Shown here: positions 48,840 to 60,893 of the stretch, one piece after another
How the letters are laid out: each line of letters opens with the position of its first letter
Numbering within the stretch: position 1 is the stretch's first letter
Position numbers and translations under genes: made by a program
Notes under the pieces: generated by a model
What the model saw: only the letters and a program-made list of their open reading frames with translations
What the model was told of the DNA's origin: nothing
Database searches by the model: none
NCBI RefSeq assembly: GCF_019703515.2
Contig: NC_059372.1
Span: 16,830,492 to 16,894,491 of the forward strand
DNA length: 64,000 bases
DNA from: Myxocyprinus asiaticus
Taxonomy: Eukaryota > Chordata > Actinopteri > Cypriniformes > Catostomidae
Direction of reading: 5' to 3'

Positions 48840-49003
48840 CTTTGAAATTGGCGAATTACAGTCAGGCTTGTTTCAGATACTGCCAAATCGAAATACGCGC
48901 TTATGAGAAGTGGGACAGTTTTGAGAAGCTATCGTATTCAACAAGCAGTTCAACCTTTGGGCAAAATAAAAGAGCATTTGTAGGAGAAAAGTGCGCGGGG
49001 CAG
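48840..49003 (+). promoter_or_regulatory. possible non-coding first exon/promoter of the ccdc50-like gene
   Basis: A unique stretch between repeats with several CpGs (aatacgcgc, gtgcgcgggg) and a good donor GGGGCAG|gtaagag at 49003. It lies 1.2 kb upstream of the exon that carries the ATG. No TATA box. Inference only. Confidence 0.3.
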
Positions 49004-49209
49004 GTAAGAGACTGTTTCCGTACAGCGATAGAGTAGTTGTCTGTAGTCATTTTTCTAACGCAACAACAATGTTTCATATTCGTGTGGTGAATCATTGTGG
49101 TGTGAACGTGAGGAATGAGAAGTGAAATCCGTCTACCGCACAGTCTTCATTCATTTCCACTTCTGCTGTCACGGTTTTTCTTGAGGTTGCTTTTCGTTGT
49201 TTTAGTTTC

Positions 49210-49210
49210 G

Positions 49211-49244
<34 letters not shown>

Positions 49245-49470
49245 AATTTTTTGAATTTGCATTAGTGCTGCAGTTGCATGTTAACTCTTTTAGAATCCAC
49301 ACTGTGTTTTTCTACATGTTTTTGGTCAATTGTAGGTTAAGCAATTATAGGAAAAGTACATTTATGCTGCTTGCATTTGTGTTCATGTTCTCTGGATTAA
49401 AGCCTAAATTTGAGTTGTTGTTTTTTTTTTTTTTTTTTTTTTTTTTTTTGTTTAGTTTTTTTTTTAAATA
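49210..49470. repeat. long T-runs
   Basis: Poly-T at 49211-49243 and 49420-49449 on either side of unique sequence. Confidence 0.9.
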
Positions 49471-49704
49471 AGCTTTGGACCATATTTTCGATCAAATTAA
49501 TCTTTGCATTTATTTTATTTACAGATAATAACTTAAGGATTCTATCAATCTACTTTTATTATTATTTAAAATGTTAGTTTATTTATTTATGTTGTACTTT
49601 ATTTTTATGGAAATGCTTCATTACTGAGTGTAATTTGTGTTTTGGTGTGGATATGCTTTTTTAGTGTTTTAATAGCTTTTGCCATACAGTACTAGCCCAG
49701 TGAA

Positions 49705-50079
49705 TTAAAGGGGTAGTTCACCCAAAAATGAATATTCTCTCATCATTTACTCACCCTCATGTCATCCTAGATGTGTATGACTTTCTTTCTTCAGCAGAAC
49801 ACAAATTAAGATTTTTAGAAAAATATCTCAGCTCTGATGGCCAGAAATCTGAAGCTCCAAAAGGCATATAAAGGCAGCAAAAAAGTAATCCATACGACTC
49901 CAGTGGTTAAATCCATATCTTCAGAAGTGATATGATAGGTGTGGGTGAGAAACAGATCAATTCTTTTTACTATAAATCTCCACTTTTACTTTCACATTTT
50001 GAAAGTTACAATGTGGAGATTTATGGTAAAAAAAAAAGGATTTAAATATTGATCTGTTTTTTGGGAAAACTCCCTTTAA
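49705..50079. mobile_element. palindromic TTAA-family MITE
   Basis: TTAA borders, left end aaggggtagttcaccca, right end aaaactccctttaa. It ends 141 bases before the ccdc50-like coding exon. Confidence 0.8.
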
Positions 50080-50220
50080 CACTATGTGTGTGTCATAAGT
50101 AAATCAGATTTAATGAGCTAATGGCAAATTGTCTGTCTGTTGGGACACATTGACAAAAAAAAATACAAATACTGGCCCCTCGGTTCAGCACTAACTGGAG
50201 TTTCTCTGTCATGAGAACAG

Positions 50221-50322
50221 GTGGTGCTGTGCTCAGATCTGAATGGCATGAGTTGTTGAGCAGTGCCACAGTCATGGCAGAACTGGAGGTGGATCAGTCC
50301 AACCTGCCCAGAGTCCAGGAGG
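50221..50322 (+). CDS. ccdc50: ccdc50-like first coding exon (CDS from 50274, partial gene)
   Basis: Acceptor ctgtcatgagaacag, 53 bases of 5' UTR, ATG at 50274, donor GAGG|gtaaga. It codes MAELEVDQSNLPRVQE and ends in phase 1. Human CCDC50 (Ymer, a ubiquitin-binding coiled-coil protein acting in EGF and NF-kB signalling) starts MAEVSIDQSKLPGVKE and continues V, so both the sequence and the exon end fit. No further exon (expected VCRDFAVLED-like) was recognised before the window end. Confidence 0.72.
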
Positions 50323-50859
50323 GTAAGACTTCTTTGCATGTCATGGAGATTTTTAGTCTCATTCTGCTGTCATATATCCTGTATGGTCTTGCAGATAATT
50401 CTAGGATCTGATTAACATTCCAGACGTCTGTTTTAAAACTCTGTCTCAGAAGCAAGATAGAAGCCTTCCTTTTTTCCAGTGGAGAAACATCCTTTCTATG
50501 TGGCACTGTTTGTTTCATAATTATTGTCTTCTAGGTAGAAATAATGTGTCAAGGAGCTGGAAATGTTTCTTCTTTTGAAGGGGGAAATGTTGGTGATTTT
50601 GTTTCTTTCCGTTCCCATTCCGTACACAATGCTCTCATTGTGTTGTGCTGCATTTTTATGCTTAAACAAGCAATGGCAATTGAACAAAGACCATATTAGA
50701 CCACCATACTGTCTGTAACACCCAGTTAGCTAATGTCTGTGCTGTTGGTTTTGGTTTTACCTACTTTTAACATAGCTGAGCAATGAGCTACTGGATCAGT
50801 ACTTTTTTAAAGTACGGGTTCTGACCCAAATTGGGCCAGGTTCACACAAATGTTGGGAT

Positions 50860-51150
50860 GTAAATTTAAACCTTAAGTAACTTTTTCAGTTAAAATACTT
50901 TCTTCTATCCCATCTTAATATGCAGAGAGACAACTATAAAATTCCTGTATTTGTTTCAAGAGACCCGCTTAGACCCGTTCCCAACAATGTTACTCAACCA
51001 ATGGCGTGAGTTGTGGGGCAGGACTATCTGACAGTTTGGACAACAGCAGAGGAGGGGTGTATTCAGAAATCTGTTAAATTGAAAACATTGTTTATTTTTA
51101 GTTGCGTTCGGTGGCGCTAGTGTCACAGAAATGACTTAGTTTGGCTTTAA
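50860..51150. mobile_element. non-autonomous repeat related to 10482-11400
   Basis: Shares ttaaaatactttcttctatc and atatgcagagagacaac with 11346-11390; ends near ggtggcgctagtgtcacaga. The motif actggtg/gcggc family also shows near 63545. Confidence 0.5.
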
Positions 51151-51559
51151 AGAAGAATAAAAATGATTTCAGTAAGAAACGGCCTATTTTGCAAAGCATA
51201 AGAGAAATTAAATTAACTAATAGCTATAGCAAGTATAACATTGTCCGAGAAAGTATAAGAACTCTGGCATTAAATCTTTGTGTAATTTTATATATCCCTC
51301 TCTCACATACACTCACTCTCAATCTTTTTATCTTAGTTTGCTTTCTTTGTCTTCACTCTTATCAGTTCCCGTGGATGTGTTTTTGCTCTGGTAGTTCTCT
51401 CGATATAGGCTGACGTGCCTTGGGAATCTTGCCTTTATACCCTAGTTCCCTTGAGAAAAAGCAGTCTTATTCCCCTCTGCACTTTAATCCCTTTGCATCA
51501 CTCTTTCACTGCCTCTTCTGACCCTTTTCTCCCTTTGCTATGAAATCTTTGTCCAGATA

Positions 51560-52104
51560 TACACTCACTGAGCACTTTATTAGGAACACTGTGGTGTGGA
51601 CGTGGCCTTCTGCTGTTGTTGCCCATTCGCCTCAAGGTTTGACGTGTTGTGCATTCTGAGATGCTATTCTGCTCACTACATTTGTACAGAGTGGGTATAT
51701 GAGTTATCGTAGCCTTTCTGTCAGCTCGAACCAGTCTGGCCATTCCCTGTTGACCTCTATCATCAACAAGGCATTTTCATCCGCAGAACTGCCACTCATT
51801 GGATGTTTTTGGCACCATTCTGAGTAAACTGTAGAGACTATTGTGTGTGAAAATCCTAGGAGATCAACAGTTACAGAAATACTCAAACCCACCTGTTTGG
51901 CACCAAAAATCATGCCACGGTCGAAATGAATGAGATCAAATTTTTTTCCCCATTCTCATGGTTGATGTGAACATTAACTGAAGCTCCTGACCTGTATTTG
52001 CATGATTTTATGCAATGCACTGCTGCCACATGGTTGGCTGGTTAGATAATCACATGAAAAAGTAGGTCTAGAGGTGTTCCTATATAAAGTGCTCAGTGAG
52101 TGTA
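51560..52104 (+). mobile_element. Tc1-like element fragment, family 3, second copy
   Basis: Ends tacactcactgagcacttta and agtgctcagtgagtgta with TA borders. A transposase helix-turn-helix remnant is on the minus strand (RADRKATITHIPTLY; ISECTTRQTLRRMG). Opposite orientation to 22492-23050. Confidence 0.85.
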
Positions 52105-53327
52105 TATAGACATATACTGTATGATATTTGTAAATGTCTGCTAGTGCCACACTAAACCACTCTATAAGGAATAAACATAAAATGTATATGAAATTACAAG
52201 ATGCATCTCTGACTTCCTGTCTCGGCTCTATAGTCTGCCAACCACTTGGTTGTTTTGATTCTTTCCAGCATCTGTCATAACTCTTATTTTAGGTGTAAGA
52301 TTTAAGACTAAGATGTTGTTTGCAATGTTCTCATGTTTGCATTCCGGCATACTTTTGTCCCTGTCTTTGTAATATGAGCATGTTTTTTTTTTTTTTTTTG
52401 GTTTGGCTTCTGTAAAACTAGTTTGACAACTTCAGATCAAACCCTACCCCTTGCCAATCCTCTCAGAACCCCAATCAGACACCTGTGTGCTGAGGTCAGG
52501 CCCACTAAAACACCTCTGTGTCAGAACTGGGCCTACAGGCTGTGCTGCCAGATTAGCTTAAATCCATCCTCCTGAAATGAGACGAGTTACTTTATGCAGT
52601 GAGGTTAGCAGGTGCTTAAGCTGTCTGGGAGAGAAGGTGAATTTTCAAGTGAAGTTTAACGCAGGCGTACAGATTCTCTCTCTCTTCTCTACCGGTTTAA
52701 AATGGATAATCTGACCAGCGTGCGAAAGGCTCATTCTGCGTCTGTGAGTGTTTATTTTTACTGTCAGATCTCAGCTGAATGTATATTGGAGGCATAGACA
52801 CGAGGACAAGAACATCTTGTTTTTTGTTGTGTTCTGGATTTCCTCGCATATTGATAAAGACAAAGAGAGGACTTTGTAACCAATAGTGTTAGAGAGGGTG
52901 GATACTGGTGTTGGAAGGCAGAACAATCTTATCAGTTTGTGTGTAGTGTGAAGGACATATCCGTCTCTAAAGAGAAGACCATTGTGTACTCCTTATAGAA
53001 ATACTAACTACCTTACCAACAGACTAAATCCATCTGTCTGTTGTTAATTCTGTTGGCCTTGAGTTGACCAATAATGTGTTGAGACTGAGAGGATCAGACC
53101 AAATGTTTTTAATAATTGAATATAGGCAGCTTGTATATGTTTGGCTAACATGCTAGAGGCTCCACATGGCTGCGTAACACATGAGAATGGTGTGGCAGGA
53201 TACAGTCAATTTGACACAGACCGGACCGGAGTGCTTTCACATTGCCACACCCTTTGCATTGCCTACACACACACACACACACACACACATTTACTTTATT
53301 ATCCAAATGAGGACACATATATATAGT
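52105..53327. other. no firm gene; weak exon candidate at 52702-52745
   Basis: Unique sequence with a T-run at 52383-52399 and (CA)n at 53266-53289. At 52702 an ATG starts MDNLTSVRKAHSAS and meets gtgagt; see findings. Confidence 0.35.
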
Positions 53328-53486
53328 GCTGTGGAAAAGTATTTGCCCAATCCTGATTTCTTTTATTTTTGTGTATTTTTCATACTAAATTGTTTTAGAT
53401 CTTCAAACGAGATATAACATAAGACAAAGGCAACCTGAGTAAACACAAAATACAGTTTTCAAATATACAGTATATATATATATGTA

Positions 53487-53524
<38 letters not shown>

Positions 53525-53855
53525 ATTTTTTTATTTATTTATTTATTTATTTTTATTGATGCAAATAAAGTTATCAACACCTATATCACCCATGTGAAAA
53601 ACTAACTGCCCCCTTAAACTTAATAGCTGGTTGTGCAACCTTTAGCAGCAACAACTGCAACCAAACGCTTCCGATAACTGGAGATCAGTCTTTTACAACA
53701 CTGTGGTGGAATTCTGGCCCACTCTTCTTTGCAGAACTGTTTTAGTTCAGCCACATTGGAGGGTTTTCAAGCATGAACTGCCTGTTTAAGGTCCTGCCAC
53801 AGCATCTCAATCAGGTTCAAGTCAGGACTTTGACTGGGCCACTCCAAAACTTTAA
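53328..53855 (-). mobile_element. Tc1-like element fragment, family 5, truncated
   Basis: Left end tagtgctgtggaaaagtatt then tgcccaatcctgatttc, then degraded transposase sequence on the minus strand (cactctggcccactcttctt-type regions; aggttcaagtcaggactttg). Cut off at about 53855 by a MITE end (gggtttggaacaacattcag to gtgaattatcccttta, 53860-53934). Confidence 0.8.
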
Positions 53856-53934
53856 ATTCAGATGGGTTTGGAACAACATTCAGTGTAAGTAAATGATGAC
53901 AGAATACAAATGTTGGGGTGAATTATCCCTTTAG

Positions 53935-55499
53935 TCCATTCCCTCAAGCACCAGCGATATAAATAAAGACAGCACATTCATAAGAAGTTGGTAGTGTAAA
54001 TTTATTCAATAAATTAGAAGAAAAGATATGTACTTACATTATTTTTTGCATTATTTTGGTCCTTGTTGAATGTGACGCACTCCTTTTATATGCATAGAAA
54101 ATGTGGTTCAGGATATGGATGTAGGCTCTGTTAAATTATAGAGAATGTAAGTATTATTAATCATTTTCATCTACTGACACACAAATCATGGCTGTATTAA
54201 CAGTGATTGTATTGGCACGCACTTCTACCGGTGCACTTCTACTTCTATTAATTTATTTTAACATGAAAATGTTTTACCACAAACAATTTTTAATTCAAAT
54301 TACACTTTAAACGAAATGAAAATATAATCAATGAAGTGTATAAAAAAATCATACAAAATCCAAACATTTTACTCTTTCCAACTTTTTCAAACAGCCCCTT
54401 TTGCAGTGACTTAAAAATCACTCTACGACAACAAAAAATACAAATTCAAATTAGATCATAAATACAATTGTAAACATAATAATAATAATTGAAATATAAA
54501 CCATGACCTATAGATAGTTTAACACAAATCTCAAAAAAAAAAAATTTCATAAAACACCTACAACAGTGATTGCCATGGACATAATTTGATGTTCCATTAT
54601 ATTTTCAGAGTCTGGACATGAAATTTATTACCACCTGCTGGTAGAATCTCCAGACTGCAAATTCAGAAACTTACTTTAGACATTGCACTGAAAACAGACG
54701 TGGTATTGAAACATCTTAGCGCAATAACCTATTTCTCAGGAAAATTGCATATTGTGCTTTGCACCATTTCATTAACATACAATGCACCCCCAGTTTTCCC
54801 GCCTATATCCACCGATAGTGCAAACACTCCCACCCATGACCACTTGCGCTTTGCACTGGTACGAAAACAAAAATTGTATAAGATATAGTGCACGGTCTTT
54901 ACCTCTAGGGCTGCGCTTTGCAAAAATAGAGCCCACTCTGTTTGGGGAAAAAATATTGATTTTCCACTTAATTGCTATCTTCATTCGAACGATCATGATG
55001 TCGATTCTTAAAATCCCTAGATCTGTCTTTTATTCTATGCTCAGCCCTCTACTATGCACATGAATCACTTGCATATGCCACTAAAAATATCTGTGATTAG
55101 CCACTGGCTGGTAATTTTTCAGATTTTGCAAACCAGTATTTGAGGAGTGTAGTGGTGAAGTTGAGCACTGAGATCCTTTCACTGCATGCTGAGAGGAAAA
55201 GTTTGGTTTGACTCTTTCTGTGTAATGTGTGTTCAAAGATGAGATTCACCAATCCATTTTTCATTGAATAATGTCTCTTTCTAATAAAAAATATATTTAT
55301 TGATGGACTACATGGGATTTGTGTATTTAAAAAAAAAAAAATAAATCTAAAATGTGAAAAATGAATGAAAATAAAAAGTTTAAAAATGAATCTCTTCGTA
55401 ATTTACCAAGTTAGAAGGTTCCCTGTATAATTAATAACAGCATTAGCTGAAAGAGAATTAATTTCATACTGTATGTAAGCACAATGGACATGATAACTG
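53935..55499. other. no gene seen
   Basis: AT-rich intron of the ccdc50-like gene or intergenic DNA. The region 54160-55060 may be repeat-derived. Confidence 0.35.
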
Positions 55500-55640
55500 T
55501 AATTTAACCAAATAAATTAAAAGTTTATAAATCTGAATCGAATCATGATATCGTGATATATCGTGATGCATCGAATCATGACATGTGTATCACAGTATGT
55601 ATCGTATCATGAGGTGGCTGGCGATACCCAACCCTTATCC
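55500..55640. mobile_element. hAT-like terminal fragment
   Basis: atcgtgatatatcgtgatgc repeats ending ggtggctggcgatacccaac, a motif of fish hAT-like elements. Partial. Confidence 0.5.
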
Positions 55641-56007
55641 ACACACTCGTTCTCGTACATGCCTATATTTCTGGATCCCTAACAGTGTTTCCCATTAATA
55701 ACCTAGATGGCCCACCACAGTCTAATTTGTCCCACCACAGTTTCATAATGAACCGAAAATATTTGTACACTTCTCATAATAACATAAAAGATCTCTAACT
55801 TTGTGTTTTGTACCGTTGCTTTTTGCAAAAGCGTGAGGAGTATGTGTGTGTGCTGAACATGCGCGTGTTTCCGAAAATGCTCGTGCTAATGCGCATGTGA
55901 ACGGTCAAATACATTTCAAAATTCCGCCAAAATGCCCATCTTGGTGAGGTATTCATGTAAACACAGAGAGTGATGTCTAAAGTGAACGTAAACAGCACTT
56001 GTAAATA

Positions 56008-58014
56008 TACAGTACTGTGCTAAAGTTTTAGGCACTTGTGAAAAATGTTGCATAGTGAGTATATCTTCAAAAAATAATGCCATAAAAAGTTTTCATTTAT
56101 CAGTTAACGTCATACAAAGTCCAGTAAACATAAAAAGCTACATCAATATTTGGTGTGACCACCTTTGCCTTCAAAACATCACCAATTCTCCTAGGTCACC
56201 TGGACAGTTTTTCTTGGTTGTTGGCAGATAGGATGTTCCAAGCTTCTTGGAGAATTTGCAACAGTTCTTCTATATATTTAGGCTCTCTCAACTGCTTCTG
56301 TCTCTTCATGTAATCCCAGACTGACTCTATGATCAGTGGGGGGCTCTGTGGGGGCCATGCTATCTGTTGCAGAGCTCCCTGTTTTTCTATTCTATTCTAT
56401 TTGCAAAAGGAATGTTCGAGAGTTTAAAATGTATATTTCCTATTGACACACTAAAGCTGAAGATATATAAACTCAGCAAAAAAAGAAACGTCCTCTCACT
56501 TTCAACTGCTTTTATTTTCAGCAAACTTAACATGTGTAAATATTTGTATGAACATAAAAAGATTCAACAACTAAGACATAAACTGAACAAGTTTCACAGA
56601 CATGTGACAAACAGAAATGGAATAATGTGTCCCTGAACAAAGGGGTGGTCAAAATCAAAAGTAACAGTCACTGTGGCCACCAGCTGCATTAAGTACTGCA
56701 GTGCATCTCCTCCTCATGGACTGCACCAGATTTGCCAGTTCTTGCTGTGACATGTTACCCCACTCTTCCACCAAGGCACTTGCAAGTTCCCGGACATTTC
56801 TGGAGGGAATGGCCCTAGCCCTCACCTTCCGATCCAACAGGTCCCAGACGTGCTCAATGGGATTTAGATCCGGGCTCTTCGCTGGCCATGGCAGAACACT
56901 GACGTTCCGTCTTGAAGGAAATCATGCACAGAACGAGCAGTATGGCTGGTGGCATTGTCATGCTGGAGCTTTATGTCAGGATGAGCCTGCAGGAAGGGTA
57001 CCACATGAGGGAGGAGGATGTCTTCCCTGTAACACACAGCGTTGAGATTGCCTGCAATGACAACAAGTTCAGTCCGATGATGCTGTGACACACCGCCTCA
57101 GACAATGACGGACCCTCCACCTCCAAATCGATCCCGCTCCAGAGTACAGGCCTCGGTGTAATGCTCATTCCTTCAACGATAAACGTGAGTCCGACCATCA
57201 CCCCTGGTGAGACAAAACTGCGACTCGTCAGTGAAGAGCACTTTTTGCCAGTCCTGTCTGGTCCAGCGAAGGTGGGTTTGTGCCCATAGGCAACGTGTTT
57301 CCGGTGATGTCTGGTAAGGACCTGCTTCACAACAGGCCTACAAGCCCTCAGTCCAGCCTCTCTCAGCCTTTTACGGACAGTCTGAGCACTGATGGAGGGA
57401 TTGTGCGTTCCTGGTGTAACTCGGCAATTGTTGTTGCCATCCTGTACCTGTTCCACAGGTGTGATATTCGGATGTACCGATCCTGTGCAGGTATTGTTAC
57501 ATGTGGTCTGCCACTGCAAGGACGATCAGCTGTCCTTCCTGTCTCCCTGTAGCCCTGTCTTAGGCGTATCACAGTACGGACATTACAATTTATTTTTGCC
57601 CTGGCCACATCTGCAGTCCTCATGCCTCCATGCAGCATGCCTAAAGCACGTTCACGCAGATGAGCAGGGACCCTGGGCATATTTCTTTTGGTGTTTTTTG
57701 AGTCAGTAGAAAGGTCTCTTTAGTGTCTTAAGTTTTTATAACTGTGACCATAATTGCCTACCGTCTGTAAGCTGTTAGTGTCCACAGGTGCATGTTCATC
57801 AATTGTTTATGGTTCATTGAACAAGCATGGAAAACATTGTTTAAACCCTTTACAATAAAGATCTGTAAAGTTATTTGGATTTTTACAAAATTATCTTTAA
57901 AATACAGTGTCCTGAAAAAGGGACCTTTCTTTTTTTGCTGAGTTTTATAACCATCTTAAGAAAAATGTTTTTGTGAAACATCTTATGTGCCTAAGACTTT
58001 TGCACAGTACTGTA
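56008..58014 (-). mobile_element. Tc1-like transposon, family 6, split by an insertion
   Basis: Inverted ends tacagtactgtgctaaagtt and acttttgcacagtactgta with TA borders. Left half holds minus-strand transposase remnants (56150-56360). The element is interrupted by another Tc1-like element at 56468-57947; the right end resumes at 57948. Confidence 0.82.
56468..57947 (-). mobile_element. Tc1-like transposon, copy B of the 1801-3280 family
   Basis: Ends taaactcagcaaaaaaagaa and tttctttttttgctgagttt; TA borders inside the family 6 element. The transposase reads in broken minus-strand frames: a DNA-binding part MPRVPAHLRERALGMLHGGM (57680 downwards) and a catalytic part LQHDNATSHTARSVHDFLQD. 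Better preserved than copy A, with both inverted ends intact, but frameshifts remain. Confidence 0.9.
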
Positions 58015-58398
58015 AATGTAAGCTAATAGACCTGTTGCTGTCTAGTGTGTCATTATAATAATCAAACAACCATAACAAGAAAATGAGAAAACACTCACTG
58101 CTCTTGACTGGGTAACTTTAGTAGCTTTAAAAAGTATTAATGTATTATAATCATACAGTGAAGACCAGTAATAGTTTTGTGTTGCACTTCATTCTGAATG
58201 TTTACTTGAATACTTGATGGCCTACTGCTGTTAAAAACTTTTAAATCAGTTTCAAAAAAGCACTGAATTTGTTTTAACAATATTTTTTTGTTCTATTATT
58301 TTTAATCTTATTTTATTAATTGCTGTTTTTAATTGTTATTTTATTACTGTTTGTTTACTAGTCTTGAATATTTACTTAAGAACTTGAAACCATTCTTC

Positions 58399-60893
58399 CA
58401 GGGGTGGAAAGAGTAGTGAAAAATAATACTCAAGTAAAAGTACTGTTACTTCTTAAAAAATTTCGTTTGAGTAGAGTAAAAGTACCTGTCCTAAAAACTA
58501 CTCAAGTAAGAGTAAAAGAGTAGCTCATTTAAAAGTACTCATGAGTAGTGAGTATTGAGTACTGAGTTGTGAAAGCTATGTCCCTTTAAAATAAAAACTT
58601 GATGCTGCATGTAGCACACATACCATAATTTACATTCACTTCTATGGCCAGAAAGAATAATAAAAAATAAAAAAATTGGTATTTTATAGGTGTTTGTGAT
58701 TGACAAATTTTAAAATACATCACTTAATCTATGATACTGTAAACACTACATGAATCTGATTTAAAAAAAATAAAGGTTGACATGATTACAGAAATGAAAA
58801 GATGAAAAAGTTATTTTCAATATCATAATGTATGAAACAATTACATTAAAATCAGTTTATGCTTTGGGTCTAAATTTTCCTTAATATCGACTAAGAAAGT
58901 TATTGTTGTGCATAAAACATGTCCAAAACAATGCAAGGAATGCAAAAAAAAAAAAAAACTAAAAAAGGAGGGTCATTTGGCACGTCATGTCCCGCACAAT
59001 AGAGGCGGTAGAGCAGTTGTTTGGTGAAGGGGCCACATTGGGCTTTAAAGGAATAATTCACACAAAAATGAAAATTCTCTTATCATTTAGTCACCCTTAT
59101 GCCATCCCGGATGTGTATGACTTTCTTCAGCAGAACACAAATTAAGATTTTTAGAAGAATATCTCAGCTCTTTTGGTCCATACAATGCAAGTGAATGGGT
59201 GCCAAAATTTTGAAGCTCCAAAAATAACATACGTCCGCATAAAAGTAGCCTAATCAATATGACTCCAGTGGTTAAATCCATGTCTTCAGAAGAGATATGA
59301 TAGGTTGGGTGAGAAACAGATCAAAATTTAAGTCCATTTTTACTATAAATTCTCCTCCCTGCTCAGTCAATCTCCACTTTAACTTCCACATTCTTCTTCT
59401 TTTGTTTTTGGTGATTCACATTCTTCATGCATATCACCATCTACTGGGCAAGGAGAAGAATTTCTAGCAAAAATTTACTTAAGCATTGATCTTTTTCTCA
59501 CCCACACCTATCATATAATTTCTGAAGTCATGGATTTAACCACTGGAGTCATATGGATTACTTTTATGCTGCCTTTATGTGCTATTTGGAGCGTCAAAAT
59601 TTTGGTATCCATTCACTTGCATTGTATGGACCTACAGAGCTGAAATATTCTTCTGAAAATCTTATTTTGTGTTCTGAAGAAAGAGAGTCATACACATCTG
59701 GGATGGCATGAGGGTGAGTAAATGATGAGAGAATTTTCATTTTTGAGTGAACTATTTCTTTAAGTAGCACATGGGGTGCCACATTGTCCTTCTTTTGATA
59801 TACAATGTTCAACATTGATTTAGTTCTTGTATCTTTTAAGCCCAGCAATAGTTGCTCATGATGCACAATTTTCTGAAGTTTATGACAGGTGGAATGTTCT
59901 GCCTGAAGTATTGATCAACAAAGGTTGATACTTTTCTATCAGGCATTAGAAAAAACTTGATAAAGGCTAGGCATAATTATAAAATATTTTATCATCTCTA
60001 CTTTCATGGTAATTTATTACACAAATTAACACTCTCTCTACTTCAGGGGTTGGTATTATAAAAAAAAAAAAAAAAAACTAACAATATTATTAAAAAATAT
60101 TATTATTAAAAATGTCACTGTTTTATTCTATTACATTAATATTTTTAAGCTACTCAAGTTATTCAGCCAAAAGTAGTGAGTGGATTTCTCATTTCCTTAT
60201 TATTGTTGTTTGATTACATGCACACTTTAAGTCCAACATTTTGATGCAAATACGCTTTACATTAATGCCTCACCAAGACGGACATTGGCGGAATTATAAA
60301 GTGTATTTGACCGTTTAGGCACACCCGCATTAGCGCACAAACATTAGCTGCCTGTCAATCAAACAGCACGCAGCTACAGACAGGCTACATTATAGACACA
60401 CACAATCTAGTAAGCAGAAATATGAAATTTACCTCGATATGTTTCTTCAAATTAGAGGCAGGATTAATGCTGATATCTGGCTTAAGTAAAATTCACATGA
60501 CACAATCGTGCAATTGGCCTTTTTCACTGCGAAAAGCCCTTTTAGGTGCGGCCGTGATGTTCAGGTGTTGAACTGTGCTTGAGGCATCCTCCATATCATA
60601 ACAGTTGCTGCCCAATCTACAGCTGCCGTTCAAGTGTTTTACGTGTGATTTGATTTGACGGGAGTCACGAGACTCTCCCTAGCCAATCATATTGATAGTT
60701 CAAAATAAAATCAGGACAGGGAAGTAGCGAACACAGGCGGTGGGAAAATAGCGCATTAAAAGTACAGTTACGGCATTTAAAATGTACTCAAGTAAAAGTA
60801 TACAATTTTAAAACTACTTAAAGTACAATTCCTGGGGAAAACTACTTAGCTACAGTAATGTGAGTATTTGTAATTCATTACTTTACACCCCTG
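58399..60893. mobile_element. hAT-like non-autonomous element with perfect 8-base target duplication
   Basis: Ends caggggtggaaagag and ctttacacccctg are inverted; cattcttc stands immediately before (58391-58398) and after (60894-60901). Subterminal ctcaagtaaaagta repeats occur at both ends. 2495 bases, no transposase seen. Confidence 0.9.
59045..59763. mobile_element. palindromic TTAA-family MITE inside the hAT-like element
   Basis: TTAA borders; ends aaaggaataattcacac and gagtgaactatttcttt; arms complementary (ttatgccatcccggatgtgt against acacatctgggatggcatga). Confidence 0.85.
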
